Below, in pieces: positions 42,204-49,745 of a DNA stretch of 64,000 nt. The translations under genes were made by a program, and so were the position numbers. The notes below the pieces were generated by a model. That model was not told the origin of the DNA, searched no databases, and worked only from the letters and a program-made list of their open reading frames with translations. Source of the stretch: Marichromatium purpuratum 984 (GTDB lineage Bacteria > Pseudomonadota > Gammaproteobacteria > Chromatiales > Chromatiaceae); NCBI RefSeq assembly GCF_000224005.2, contig NZ_CP007031.1, positions 3,191,001-3,255,000 on the forward strand. Direction: 5' to 3'. Within the stretch, counting starts at the first letter, position 1. Each line of letters begins with the position of its first letter.

Positions 42204-43064
42204 CTACCCCTTCCCGCCCAGCTCCAGCTCGACGCCGAGGCGGTAGAGGGCGTTGGTCTTGGCGCCGGTGATCTGCGCGGCGAGGGCGGCGGCGCGGCGC
42301 AGTGGCAAGGCCTCGGCGAGGATGCGCAGCACCCGCTCCTGTTCGGCGCGGTCGGGGGCGGCCTCGCCGCGCTGACCCTCGACCAGGATCACCAACTCGC
42401 CGAGGCGCTGCTCGGCATCGTCCTCCAGGCGTTCGGCCAAGGCCGCCGGGGTGGCCGAGAGGAAGGTCTCGAAGCGCTTGGTCAACTCGCGTGCGACCAC
42501 CGCCCGGCGCTCGCCGAGCACCGCGGCCAGGTCACGCAGCGTCGCCACCGCGCGCTTGCCGCTCTCGTAGAGGATCAGGGTGCCGGGCTCGGCGGCGAGC
42601 GACTCGAACAGCTCCAGGCGCTGCGACTGACCGCGCGGCGGAAAACCGAGGAAGACGAAGCGGTCGCTCGGCAATCCGGCAGCCGAGAGCGCGCAGATCA
42701 GCGCGCTCGGACCCGGCACCGGCACCACGGAGAAGTCGGCCGCGCGCGCCGCGCTCACCAGCTCATAACCGGGGTCACTGACCAATGGGGTACCGGCATC
42801 CGAGACCAGGGCGACATCGCGCCCCTCGCCGAGCGCCTCGAGCACTCGTGCGCAACAGCTCTCGGCATTGTGCTCGTGACAGGACACCAGACGCGCCGAG
42901 ACCCCCAGATGGGCGAGCAGCCGCCCGCTCTCACGGGTATCCTCAGCGGCGATCAAATCGACCGTATTCAAAGTGTTACGCGCACGCTCCGAGATGTCGG
43001 CAAGATTGCCGATCGGCGTGGCCACCACGTATAGTACTCCGCGACCTCGTTCCATATCTCCCAC
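42204..43064 (-). CDS. rsmI: 16S rRNA (cytidine-1402-2'-O)-methyltransferase RsmI
   Basis: The 286-residue enzyme has the tetrapyrrole-methylase fold with VATPIGNLADIS, AEDTRESGRLL, SDAGTPLVSDPG, and PGPSALICALSAAGLP. It 2'-O-methylates the same nucleotide, C1402, that RsmH methylates on N4. It is transcribed divergently from lpoA, the standard neighbour. A second ATG at 43055 (MERGRGVLYV) is an alternative start. Confidence 0.95.
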   Translation of the reverse strand: MGDMERGRGVLYVVATPIGNLADISERARNTLNTVDLIAAEDTRESGRLLAHLGVSARLVSCHEHNAESCCARVLEALGEGRDVALVSDAGTPLVSDPGYELVSAARAADFSVVPVPGPSALICALSAAGLPSDRFVFLGFPPRGQSQRLELFESLAAEPGTLILYESGKRAVATLRDLAAVLGERRAVVARELTKRFETFLSATPAALAERLEDDAEQRLGELVILVEGQRGEAAPDRAEQERVLRILAEALPLRRAAALAAQITGAKTNALYRLGVELELGGKG

Positions 43065-43093
43065 CTCCGCCGGCCACCGAGCGCAACGGAATC

Positions 43094-44938
43094 ATGCAAA
43101 AGAACAAGAATCGCGCCCACCCCTCTCCGCTGTCCACCCCGATCTTCCTAACCCTCTTGATCCTGTCGCTGCTGCTCAGCGCCTGCGCGGTCGATCCGAT
43201 CTGGGAAGAGGGGCAGACACTCTCGGAGGTCAGCGCCACCGAACTCGACCAGGCCAAGGCGCTGGCCGCCTCGGGGCGTTCGGCGCAGGCCGCCGAACGC
43301 TATCTGGCGCTGGCCGCCGAGTCCGAGCCGCCGGCCCGCGCCCAGCTGCGCCTCAAGGCCGCGCGCGTCCTGCTCGCCGCCGGCGACACCGGCGCCGCAC
43401 GCAAGGCGCTCGCGGCGATCCGCCAGAGCGAGCTGAGCGCCGCCCAGCGCGAGCTGCTGCTGCTCACCGAGGCCGACCTGGAGCTGCTCGAGGGTCGGCC
43501 GCGCGAGGCCATCGCCCGGCTCGAGCGGGTCCGTCATCGCGCCCTGCCCGACGCGCTGCGGCTGCAGTACTACGGCACCCTGGCCTCGGCCGAGCGGCTG
43601 CTCGACCATCCGGTCGCCGCGGCACGGGCGCTCGACATGATCGACACCCTGCTCGAGCAACCGCAGGCGCGACTGGTCAATCAGGTCTCACTGCTCTCGA
43701 CGCTGTCGCAGACCGCCCCCGCCCGACTCGACACCCTTGCCCGCGAGGGCAAGAGCCGGATGCGCGGCTGGGTCGAGGTGCTGCGCCTGAGCGAGCGCTG
43801 GGGCAACGACGCCTTCGCGCTCGCCCGCGAGTACCGCGCCTGGCGCGCCGCGCACGCCAAGCACCCGGCACTGCCCGAGCTGGCCACGGCCTACGTCAAC
43901 CAGCTCGCCAGCGGCTATGCCAGGGACGACGTACTGACCGTGCTGCTGCCGCGCGGCGGGCGCTTCGCCGGAGCGGCCACGGCGGTACGCAACGGCATCG
44001 AGGCGGCGCGCGCGGCCGATGCCAGCGGACGCCGGCCGGCGCTGCGCTTCGTCAACAGTACCGACCCCGGCGCGGTGCGCAGGCTCCATGCCCGCGCCGC
44101 CAAGGGCGGCGCCGACTATGTCATCGGACCGCTGCAGAAGGCGAGCGTCGATGCACTCTCGCGCGCCGGTCGGCTGAGCGTGCCGACCCTCGCGCTCAAC
44201 GAGACCACCCATCGCGAGGGCCATGCCAGCGGTCTCTACCAGTTCTCGCTCTCGCCCGACGACGAGGCCGCCGAAGTCGCGCACAAGGCGCGCGCCGCCG
44301 GTCTCAGACGCGCCCTGGTACTGCGCCCCGAGGGACGTTGGGGCGAGCGTCTGGCGCGCGCCTTCATCCACCAATGGCAGGGACTCGGCGGCATCCTCGT
44401 CGCCGAGCGCACCGTCGACGCCAGCAACGCGACCTATGCCCGACAGGTCACCGAGCTGACCGAGAACACCGCAGCCGATCTGGTGTTCCTGATCGCCACC
44501 CCGGATCTGGCGCGGCTGGTCAACCCGCTCATCAACAAGGCCAGTGGCGGGCGGCTGCCGGTGCTCGCCACCTCGCACGTCTACTCCGGCGGCTTCGAGC
44601 GGGTGCGCGATCGCGATCTGGTCGGACTCTATTTCGTCGACATCCCCTGGATGCTCGGCGTCGGCGGCCAGGGACCGCTGTCGCGCTATCGGATGATGGC
44701 CGGGCTCGACAATACCCCGGACCCGCTCGCCCGGCTCTATGCCATGGGCATCGACGCCTATCGGCTGGCGCCGCGCATGGAGGCTCTCGCCCGTCATCCC
44801 GGCAGCCTCTACCCGGGACAGACCGGCGGGCTCTCGGTCGACGCCTCGGGACAGATCCGTCGTCGTCTCAGCCTCGCGCGCTTCACCGTCGACGGGCCGC
44901 GCCCGGTCGAGGTCGAAGCCCTGCGCGCGGCGCGCTGA
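43094..44938 (+). CDS. lpoA: Penicillin-binding protein activator LpoA (lipoprotein)
   Basis: The 614-residue protein has a lipoprotein signal with lipobox LSAC (Cys 31), an N-terminal TPR-like helical domain at about 45-250, and a C-terminal periplasmic-binding-protein-like domain at about 265-590 (TVLLPRGGRFAGAATAVRNGIEAA, NPLINKASGGRLPVLATSHVY). LpoA reaches from the outer membrane to activate PBP1a. The rsmI-lpoA-yraN-dolP neighbourhood supports the name. The ATG follows a weak CGGA ribosome site. Confidence 0.92.
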   Translation: MQKNKNRAHPSPLSTPIFLTLLILSLLLSACAVDPIWEEGQTLSEVSATELDQAKALAASGRSAQAAERYLALAAESEPPARAQLRLKAARVLLAAGDTGAARKALAAIRQSELSAAQRELLLLTEADLELLEGRPREAIARLERVRHRALPDALRLQYYGTLASAERLLDHPVAAARALDMIDTLLEQPQARLVNQVSLLSTLSQTAPARLDTLAREGKSRMRGWVEVLRLSERWGNDAFALAREYRAWRAAHAKHPALPELATAYVNQLASGYARDDVLTVLLPRGGRFAGAATAVRNGIEAARAADASGRRPALRFVNSTDPGAVRRLHARAAKGGADYVIGPLQKASVDALSRAGRLSVPTLALNETTHREGHASGLYQFSLSPDDEAAEVAHKARAAGLRRALVLRPEGRWGERLARAFIHQWQGLGGILVAERTVDASNATYARQVTELTENTAADLVFLIATPDLARLVNPLINKASGGRLPVLATSHVYSGGFERVRDRDLVGLYFVDIPWMLGVGGQGPLSRYRMMAGLDNTPDPLARLYAMGIDAYRLAPRMEALARHPGSLYPGQTGGLSVDASGQIRRRLSLARFTVDGPRPVEVEALRAAR

Positions 44939-44946
44939 GGCACCCG

Positions 44947-45303
44947 ATGGCGCTGCTCCCGGGCAGGCTCGGCGCGGCCAAGGAGCGACTCGCCGAGCGC
45001 TATCTGCGCACCCACGGGCTCACCACCGAGGCGCGCAACCATCGCTGCCGCCAGGGCGAGATCGACCTGGTGATGCGCGACGGCGACACCCTGGTCTTCG
45101 TCGAGGTGCGCTATCGCCGCAGCGAGCGCTACGGCAGCCCGGCGGCGACCGTCGACGCGCGCAAGCAACGCCGTCTGGCGGCCGCCGCCGCGCACTATCT
45201 GCAGCGCCATCCGACCATGCTATGCTGCCGCTTCGATGTGGTCGCCATCAGCGGCCAGGACCAGATCCAGTGGGTGAAACATGCCTTCTCGCTCGACGCC
45301 TGA
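44947..45303 (+). CDS. yraN: YraN family (UPF0102) endonuclease-like protein
   Basis: The 118-residue protein has the restriction-endonuclease-like core of UPF0102: RLAERYLRTHGL, NHRCRQGEIDLVMRDGDTLVFVEVRYR, RKQRRLAAAAAHYL and CRFDVVAI. The E-x-D and E-V-R/K residues of a PD-(D/E)XK site are visible in GEIDLV and FVEVRYR. Its biological role is not settled. It lies 8 bases after lpoA and overlaps dolP by 23. Confidence 0.92.
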   Translation: MALLPGRLGAAKERLAERYLRTHGLTTEARNHRCRQGEIDLVMRDGDTLVFVEVRYRRSERYGSPAATVDARKQRRLAAAAAHYLQRHPTMLCCRFDVVAISGQDQIQWVKHAFSLDA

Positions 45304-45901
45304 GCGCGCGCGCACGAGGCGCGCGGCAACCCTAGCGCTCGTTCTCGCCAGCAGCCTGCTCGGCGGCTGTGGTGCCCTGGTGGTCGGCGGCATCACCGTC
45401 GGCGCCGCCGCGCTCTATGACCGCCGCCCCTATTACGTGGTCATCGACGACCAGCAGATCGAGATGAACGCGATCAGCGCCATCCAGCAGGACCGGGAGC
45501 TGCAGGACCACGCCCGCATCTCGGTCACCAGCTACAACTACACAGTGCTGCTCACCGGTCAGGCCGAGCGCGCCGAACTCGCCCAGCGCGCGGCCGACAA
45601 GGTCCGTCGTCTGGCCAAGGTGCAGCGGGTGGTCGACGAGATCACCATCGGCCCGCGGGTGAGCCTGGCGCGCAAGTCCGAGGACGCCTACCTGACCTCA
45701 CGGGTCAAGCTGGCGCTGACCAAGGTCGACCTCGAGGACTTCGACGCCACCCGGGTAAAGGTGATCAGCGAGGACGGCGTGGTCTACCTCATGGGGCTGG
45801 TCAGCCCCGCCGAGGCCGATGCCGCGACCGAGAAGGCGCGCTATGTGCGCGGGGTCAAGCGCGTGGTGAAGCTCTTTGAATACCGTCCCACCGGCAACTG
45901 A
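45281..45901 (+). CDS. dolP: BON-domain lipoprotein DolP
   Basis: The 206-residue protein has a lipobox LGGC (Cys 30) and two BON domains, at about 58-125 and 135-200, including VTSYNYTVLLTGQAE and VISEDGVVYLMGLVS. DolP is an outer-membrane lipoprotein that localises to the division site and supports envelope integrity in E. coli. The E. coli neighbour diaA is missing between yraN and dolP here. Confidence 0.88.
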   Translation: MPSRSTPERARTRRAATLALVLASSLLGGCGALVVGGITVGAAALYDRRPYYVVIDDQQIEMNAISAIQQDRELQDHARISVTSYNYTVLLTGQAERAELAQRAADKVRRLAKVQRVVDEITIGPRVSLARKSEDAYLTSRVKLALTKVDLEDFDATRVKVISEDGVVYLMGLVSPAEADAATEKARYVRGVKRVVKLFEYRPTGN

Positions 45902-47285
45902 ACTGCCGCGCGCGCTGCGCGAACGGCTCGCCGCGATCGCCGGTCCCGGCAACCTGCTCACCGCCCCGGCCGACTGCTGGCCCTACGGCTACGACAACAG
46001 CCGCCGCCACGCCCTGCCCCAGGCGGTGGTGTTCGCCACCGACGAGGACCAGGTCGCCGCACTCGCCCAACTCTGTCATGACACCGGCACGGTGCTGACC
46101 GCGCGCGGGCGCGGCACCGGCACCTCCGGGGCCACGGTGCCCGATCACGGCGGCGTGGTGCTGTCGTTCGAGCGCATGGACCGGATCCTGCGCATCGACC
46201 CCGACAACCGTCTCGCGGTAGTCCAGCCCGGGGTGACCAACGGCGCGCTGCAGCAGGCGCTCGCCGCGTCCGGCTTCTTCTGGCCGCCGGATCCCTCCAG
46301 CGCCGCCACCTGCACCATCGGCGGCAACCTCGCCTACAACTCCGCCGGACCGCGCGCGGTCAAATACGGCACTCCGCGCGACAACACCCTGGGACTGCGC
46401 GCCGTCGACGGTCGCGGTCGGGTGCTGCGCACCGGGGTCAAGACCACCAAGGGCGTGGTCGGCTACGACCTCACCCGGCTGCTGATCGGCTCCGAGGGCA
46501 CCCTGGGGCTGATCACCGAGGCGACGCTGCGTCTCACCCCGCTGCCCGAGACCAAGCGCACCCTGCGCGTCACCTACGGCGACATCCACGGCGCCGCGGC
46601 GGCGGTCTCGGCGATCATGGCGCAGCCGATCACCCCCTGCGCGCTGGAGTTCATGGACGCGCGCGCGCTGGAGATGGTCAGCCGCTATGCCGGGCTCGAA
46701 CTGCCGGCGGGCGCGGGCGCGCTGCTGATGATCGAGGTCGACGGCCCCGAGGCCGGGATCGAGGCCGCGCTCGAGGCGGTGGCCGAGGCCGCGCGCGCGG
46801 GCGAGCCGATCGAGCTGCGCCGGGCCAACAGCGCCGCCGAGGTCGCCGCGCTGTGGAAGACGCGCAAGGCGCTGTCGCCGGCGCTACGTCATGTCGCGCC
46901 GAAAAAGATCAACGAGGACGTAGTGGTACCGGTCTCGCGCATGGGCGCCTTCATCGACGGACTCGACCGACTCGGGCGCGAACACGCCATCACCATCGTC
47001 AACTTCGGTCATGCCGGCAACGGCAACATCCACGTCAACCTGCTGATCGATCCCGACGACCCCGACGAGGTCGCCCGCGCCGCAACCTGTCTGGACGCGG
47101 TCTTCGCGCTGGTGATCGGGCTCGACGGCACCCTCTCGGGCGAGCACGGGGTGGGGCTGGAGAAGCGCGACTTCGTCGACCGCGAACTCGATCCGGTGGC
47201 GCTCGCGCTGATGCGCGAGATCAAGCAGGTCTTCGACCCCGCCGGCATCCTCAACCCCGACAAGGGGCTGCCGCCCGTCGACTGA
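45876..47285 (+). CDS. FAD-linked oxidase (GlcD / D-lactate dehydrogenase family)
   Basis: The 469-residue flavoprotein has a PCMH-type FAD-binding domain at about 40-215 ([48 protein letters not shown]) and a C-terminal FAD-oxidase domain with [15 protein letters not shown] and [13 protein letters not shown]. It oxidises a 2-hydroxy acid such as D-lactate or glycolate. No glcE or glcF genes follow, which favours a stand-alone D-lactate dehydrogenase. An in-frame stop lies just upstream, so the start must be TTG 45876 or later, overlapping dolP by 26 bases. Confidence 0.85.
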   Translation: MNTVPPATELPRALRERLAAIAGPGNLLTAPADCWPYGYDNSRRHALPQAVVFATDEDQVAALAQLCHDTGTVLTARGRGTGTSGATVPDHGGVVLSFERMDRILRIDPDNRLAVVQPGVTNGALQQALAASGFFWPPDPSSAATCTIGGNLAYNSAGPRAVKYGTPRDNTLGLRAVDGRGRVLRTGVKTTKGVVGYDLTRLLIGSEGTLGLITEATLRLTPLPETKRTLRVTYGDIHGAAAAVSAIMAQPITPCALEFMDARALEMVSRYAGLELPAGAGALLMIEVDGPEAGIEAALEAVAEAARAGEPIELRRANSAAEVAALWKTRKALSPALRHVAPKKINEDVVVPVSRMGAFIDGLDRLGREHAITIVNFGHAGNGNIHVNLLIDPDDPDEVARAATCLDAVFALVIGLDGTLSGEHGVGLEKRDFVDRELDPVALALMREIKQVFDPAGILNPDKGLPPVD

Positions 47286-47295
47286 GCGAGAGCGT

Positions 47296-47925
47296 TCAGA
47301 CCTCCTCGGTCGGTGAGGTCGCGACACGGTCGATGTCGCCCTCGCCGTCCGTGTCTGCGGCCGCCGCCTCGCCGGTCTCGTTCAAGGCCCGCAGCAACAA
47401 CTCGCGCTCGACGGCATCGAGACGCGTCTCCAGGGTCTCGAGATCTGCCGCGGCGCGCGCCTTGCGACAGACCGCACCGTGCAGCTCGATCAACAACGCC
47501 TCGGCCAGTGGCGAACCACAGGCCGCGGCCTGACTCAGCCACAGCACCCCGCCGGCGTCATCGCGTTCGCCGCAACGCCCGACCAACAGATCCCGCGCCA
47601 GCCAGCACATCGCATCGGCATATCCGGCACGCGCCGAGCGGGCGAACCACTCGCGCGCGCTCCCCAGGCGCTCGAGTTCGAGCAGCCGCAGCGCCAGGTC
47701 GCACTGCGCCTCGGCATCCCCACGGTCGGCGGCCAGCACCAGCGCCCGGGCCTCCGCATCGAGCACGCGGTCGGTCAGGGCCAGCACCTCAGCCAGGGGC
47801 ACCGAGGTGCGTCGCCCCCGTCCCTCGCGAATCGCATGCAAGCGTCCGTCCTGGATATAGCGCCACAGGGTGCGCTTGGTCAGTCCGGTAATGGCGCTCG
47901 CGGTATCCAGACACACCGACGGCAC
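47296..47925 (-). CDS. Small HTH protein with Sel1-like repeats
   Basis: The 209-residue protein begins with an excisionase/MerR-type helix-turn-helix at about residues 5-50 (SAITGLTKRTLWRYIQDGRL). From about 60 to 150 it has Sel1-like helical repeats (GDAEAQCDLALRLLELERLG, AGYADAMCWLARDLL). An acidic tail follows. The GTG start at 47925 has a strong ribosome site (GGAGG). The combination suggests a DNA-binding adaptor that contacts partner proteins through its repeats. It is divergent from the pilin gene and converges on the flavoprotein gene. The function is not known. Confidence 0.65.
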   Translation of the reverse strand: MPSVCLDTASAITGLTKRTLWRYIQDGRLHAIREGRGRRTSVPLAEVLALTDRVLDAEARALVLAADRGDAEAQCDLALRLLELERLGSAREWFARSARAGYADAMCWLARDLLVGRCGERDDAGGVLWLSQAAACGSPLAEALLIELHGAVCRKARAAADLETLETRLDAVERELLLRALNETGEAAAADTDGEGDIDRVATSPTEEV

Positions 47926-47954
47926 GACCCCTCCAACACCTCAATTCAATACAG

Positions 47955-47974
47955 GGCGATTAGTTTAAATCGCC
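47955..47974. promoter_or_regulatory. Inverted repeat upstream of the HTH-Sel1 gene
   Basis: GGCGATT and AATCGCC are perfect 7-base arms around a 6-base centre, 30 bases ahead of the GTG start. Its right half is part of a 12-base motif, GTTTAAATCGCC (47963-47974), which recurs at 48419. An operator for autoregulation is an inference. Confidence 0.5.
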
Positions 47975-48418
47975 GACACAGAGGGGCGCCAACTCACCAT
48001 CGGAGTCACACCTCGCAATAGCGACAAAACCTCATGTCACACCTTTGAACCGTGACAGAAGCGGTCCTGGAAAACCTCAAAACCTCGTCACCGATAGTGA
48101 TGGGCGGTCGCCCCAAGAAGCCATCGGCACATCAAACCCAAGAAAGGCATGAAGAAAAGCGAAACAATGTAAAAGAAAACAAAATCACAATAACGAAGCA
48201 ACGCGCCCAAAACAACCATCAAGGTTAAAAACAAACTATTCCAATGAAAAAGCAAACGCGATCATCAAGAATTCGCCGGCCAAACCGATCAAGCCATTTG
48301 AATTTCCTGGACATGAACAATGACGGCGGCTCGTCTGTCTCACTCCGAACACAGACATCGTCACATCGTCACATCCGAGAGCGATGACAAACCAAGCGAC
48401 GAACACACACAATCAGTC

Positions 48419-48430
48419 GTTTAAATCGCC
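48419..48430 (+). promoter_or_regulatory. Second copy of the 12-bp motif beside the pilin promoter
   Basis: GTTTAAATCGCC is identical to 47963-47974 and ends 10 bases before the GG of the candidate sigma54 promoter. Confidence 0.45.
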
Positions 48431-48438
48431 ATTGGAAG

Positions 48439-48453
48439 TGGCCCGAAAGTTGT
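48439..48453 (+). promoter_or_regulatory. Candidate sigma54 promoter of the pilin gene
   Basis: TGGCCCG, 4 bases, then TTGT matches the consensus TGGCACG-N4-TTGC at all but two positions, with the correct 10 bases between the GG and the -12 doublet. Type IV pilin genes are often sigma54/PilR dependent. It lies about 76 bases before the pilA ATG. The T in place of the final C weakens the call. Confidence 0.5.
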
Positions 48454-48529
48454 CTTGCATGGAGCAGATGCCAAGGCTTGTCGAGCACGCATCGCAGAGC
48501 GAACTCAATCCATAGAACGGAGAGCAGGA

Positions 48530-48949
48530 ATGAAAAGACAGCAATCGGGATTCACGCTCATCGAGCTGATGATCGTCGTGGCGATCATTGGCGTATTGGC
48601 AGCGATTGCCATGCCCGCCTATCAGGACTATGTTGCCAAATCCCAGGTCGCGGCGGGGCTTGCCGAGATCACCCCCGGAAAAACCGAGATGGAGCTGATG
48701 GTCAACGAGGGACGAACCGCTGATTACAACGCGGTCACCGACCTCGGTCTCAAGGCCGCCACATCGAGCTGCAACGTCACGGCGAACGTCGACAATACGG
48801 GCGCCGGGACCATCGTCTGCACCCTGACCGGCAACCCCAAGATCATCGGGAAGAAGATCACTTGGACCCGGAGTACCGACGGGGAGTGGACCTGCGCGTT
48901 CGACGGCGACAAGAAGTTCGCCACCAAGGGCTGCCCGGCCTCCTCCTAA
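48530..48949 (+). CDS. pilA: Type IV major pilin (PilA/PilE family)
   Basis: The 139-residue prepilin has a 7-residue leader ending in Gly, then FTLIE, with Phe +1 and Glu +5, and the classic hydrophobic helix [20 protein letters not shown]. The C-terminal Cys pair ([16 protein letters not shown]) forms the D-loop disulfide of type IVa pilins, and another Cys pair lies in the middle. It is the filament subunit for twitching or adhesion. The ATG is preceded by AGCAGGA, and a longer in-frame start at 48455 is rejected because it hides the leader. It stands alone, apart from the MSHA-like operon. Confidence 0.93.
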   Translation: MKRQQSGFTLIELMIVVAIIGVLAAIAMPAYQDYVAKSQVAAGLAEITPGKTEMELMVNEGRTADYNAVTDLGLKAATSSCNVTANVDNTGAGTIVCTLTGNPKIIGKKITWTRSTDGEWTCAFDGDKKFATKGCPASS

Positions 48950-48988
48950 GCCTGGTGACAGGCTCGTCGAGACAGAGCGAGTCAGCGC

Positions 48989-49018
48989 GGCCCCGGCGTC
49001 AGGCCGGGGCGCGCCTTT
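48989..49018 (+). terminator. Intrinsic terminator after pilA
   Basis: A GC-rich hairpin (GGCCCCGGC and GCCGGGGC arms, GTCAG-type loop) is followed by GCGCCTTT. It lies about 40 bases beyond the pilA stop and before the convergent cupin gene. Confidence 0.65.
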
Positions 49019-49338
49019 CAGGGCGTCCCGACGTGAACCGCCAACCACACACAGGCCGGATCCGCCGAAGTAAACTCGACCCGGTGCGGGGTCTGGGCGG
49101 GGATCAGCCGGTAGTCACCGGCACGCAGCCGCACCCGTTCGCCGTCGATCCACAGCACGGCCTCACCCTGGAGCAGACAGACCCACTCGTCGTGCGGCTG
49201 ATCGTAGTCGAGCGGCTCCGGGGTGGCGCTGCTGACGATACGCTCGATACGCGCCCCGGGACGGGCGAACAGGGTCTCGAAACGCTCGCCCTCGGCAGGA
49301 ACCCGCAGGTGCTCGAGCAGGTTGCCCGCGCCGCTCAC
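49018..49338 (-). CDS. Cupin-domain protein
   Basis: The 106-residue single-domain protein has the two cupin motifs, HDEWVCLLQGEAVLWIDGE and PAQTPHRVEF, with His and Glu ligands present. Metal binding is likely; substrate is unknown. The GTG at 49338 overlaps the preceding PH-domain stop by 4 bases (GTGA), so the two are coupled. Short cupins of this type are often found next to PH-domain genes, but no function is assigned. Confidence 0.75.
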   Translation of the reverse strand: MSGAGNLLEHLRVPAEGERFETLFARPGARIERIVSSATPEPLDYDQPHDEWVCLLQGEAVLWIDGERVRLRAGDYRLIPAQTPHRVEFTSADPACVWLAVHVGTP

Positions 49339-49715
49339 CCGCCGAGCACCATGGTCGCCAGCGCGCGCTGGATCGCGGCGACGTTCTCGCCACCGCGGAT
49401 CTCGCGCACCAGCGGCGTGGGGTCGCTGCCGATCCACAGCTTGAACTCGGCGTCGAGGTCGAAGTGGCCGGCGGTCTCGACCGCGAAGCGGGTGATCGAG
49501 CGATAGGGGATCGACTGATACTCGACCTTGCGCCCGGTCAGTCCCTGCTTGTCGATCAGGATCAACCGCGCGTTGGTGAAGACGAACTGGTCGCGCACCA
49601 GCTGGAAGGCCAGTTCGACCCGCTCCCCGTCGGCGAGGATCGGTGCCAGCTCCTCGCCGACGGCCTCGGCATCGCGACTGGCGGCATTGCCGGTGATGGC
49701 ACTCAACAGCCCCAT
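49335..49715 (-). CDS. Bacterial PH-domain protein
   Basis: The 126-residue cytosolic protein is mostly one bacterial pleckstrin-homology-like domain: AFQLVRDQFVFTNARLILIDKQG, YQSIPYRSITRFAVETAGHFDLDAEFKLWIG, and a closing helix. It has a good ribosome site (GGGGAGG). Family members are common in bacteria and mostly uncharacterised. Confidence 0.8.
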   Translation of the reverse strand: MGLLSAITGNAASRDAEAVGEELAPILADGERVELAFQLVRDQFVFTNARLILIDKQGLTGRKVEYQSIPYRSITRFAVETAGHFDLDAEFKLWIGSDPTPLVREIRGGENVAAIQRALATMVLGG

Positions 49716-49745
49716 GATCTGACCTCCCCTTTCCTGCGGATATGC

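Larger units (their letters stand above)
47926..48529. other. A-rich divergent spacer between the HTH-Sel1 gene and the pilin gene
   Basis: This ~600 bp region is unlike its surroundings. From about 48120 to 48300 the plus strand is dominated by A with few T and several A-tracts, so bent DNA is likely. It holds the divergent promoters, an inverted repeat at 47955, the 12-bp motif twice, tandem CATCGTCA units at about 48357-48374, and a near-match to an IHF site (ATCAAGCCATTTG, about 48288-48300). No gene was recognised. Confidence 0.6.

Noticed and set aside
48413-49048. A 211-codon minus-strand frame
   Set aside because: It is antisense to the pilin gene, whose prepilin signal and pilin fold are unmistakable.
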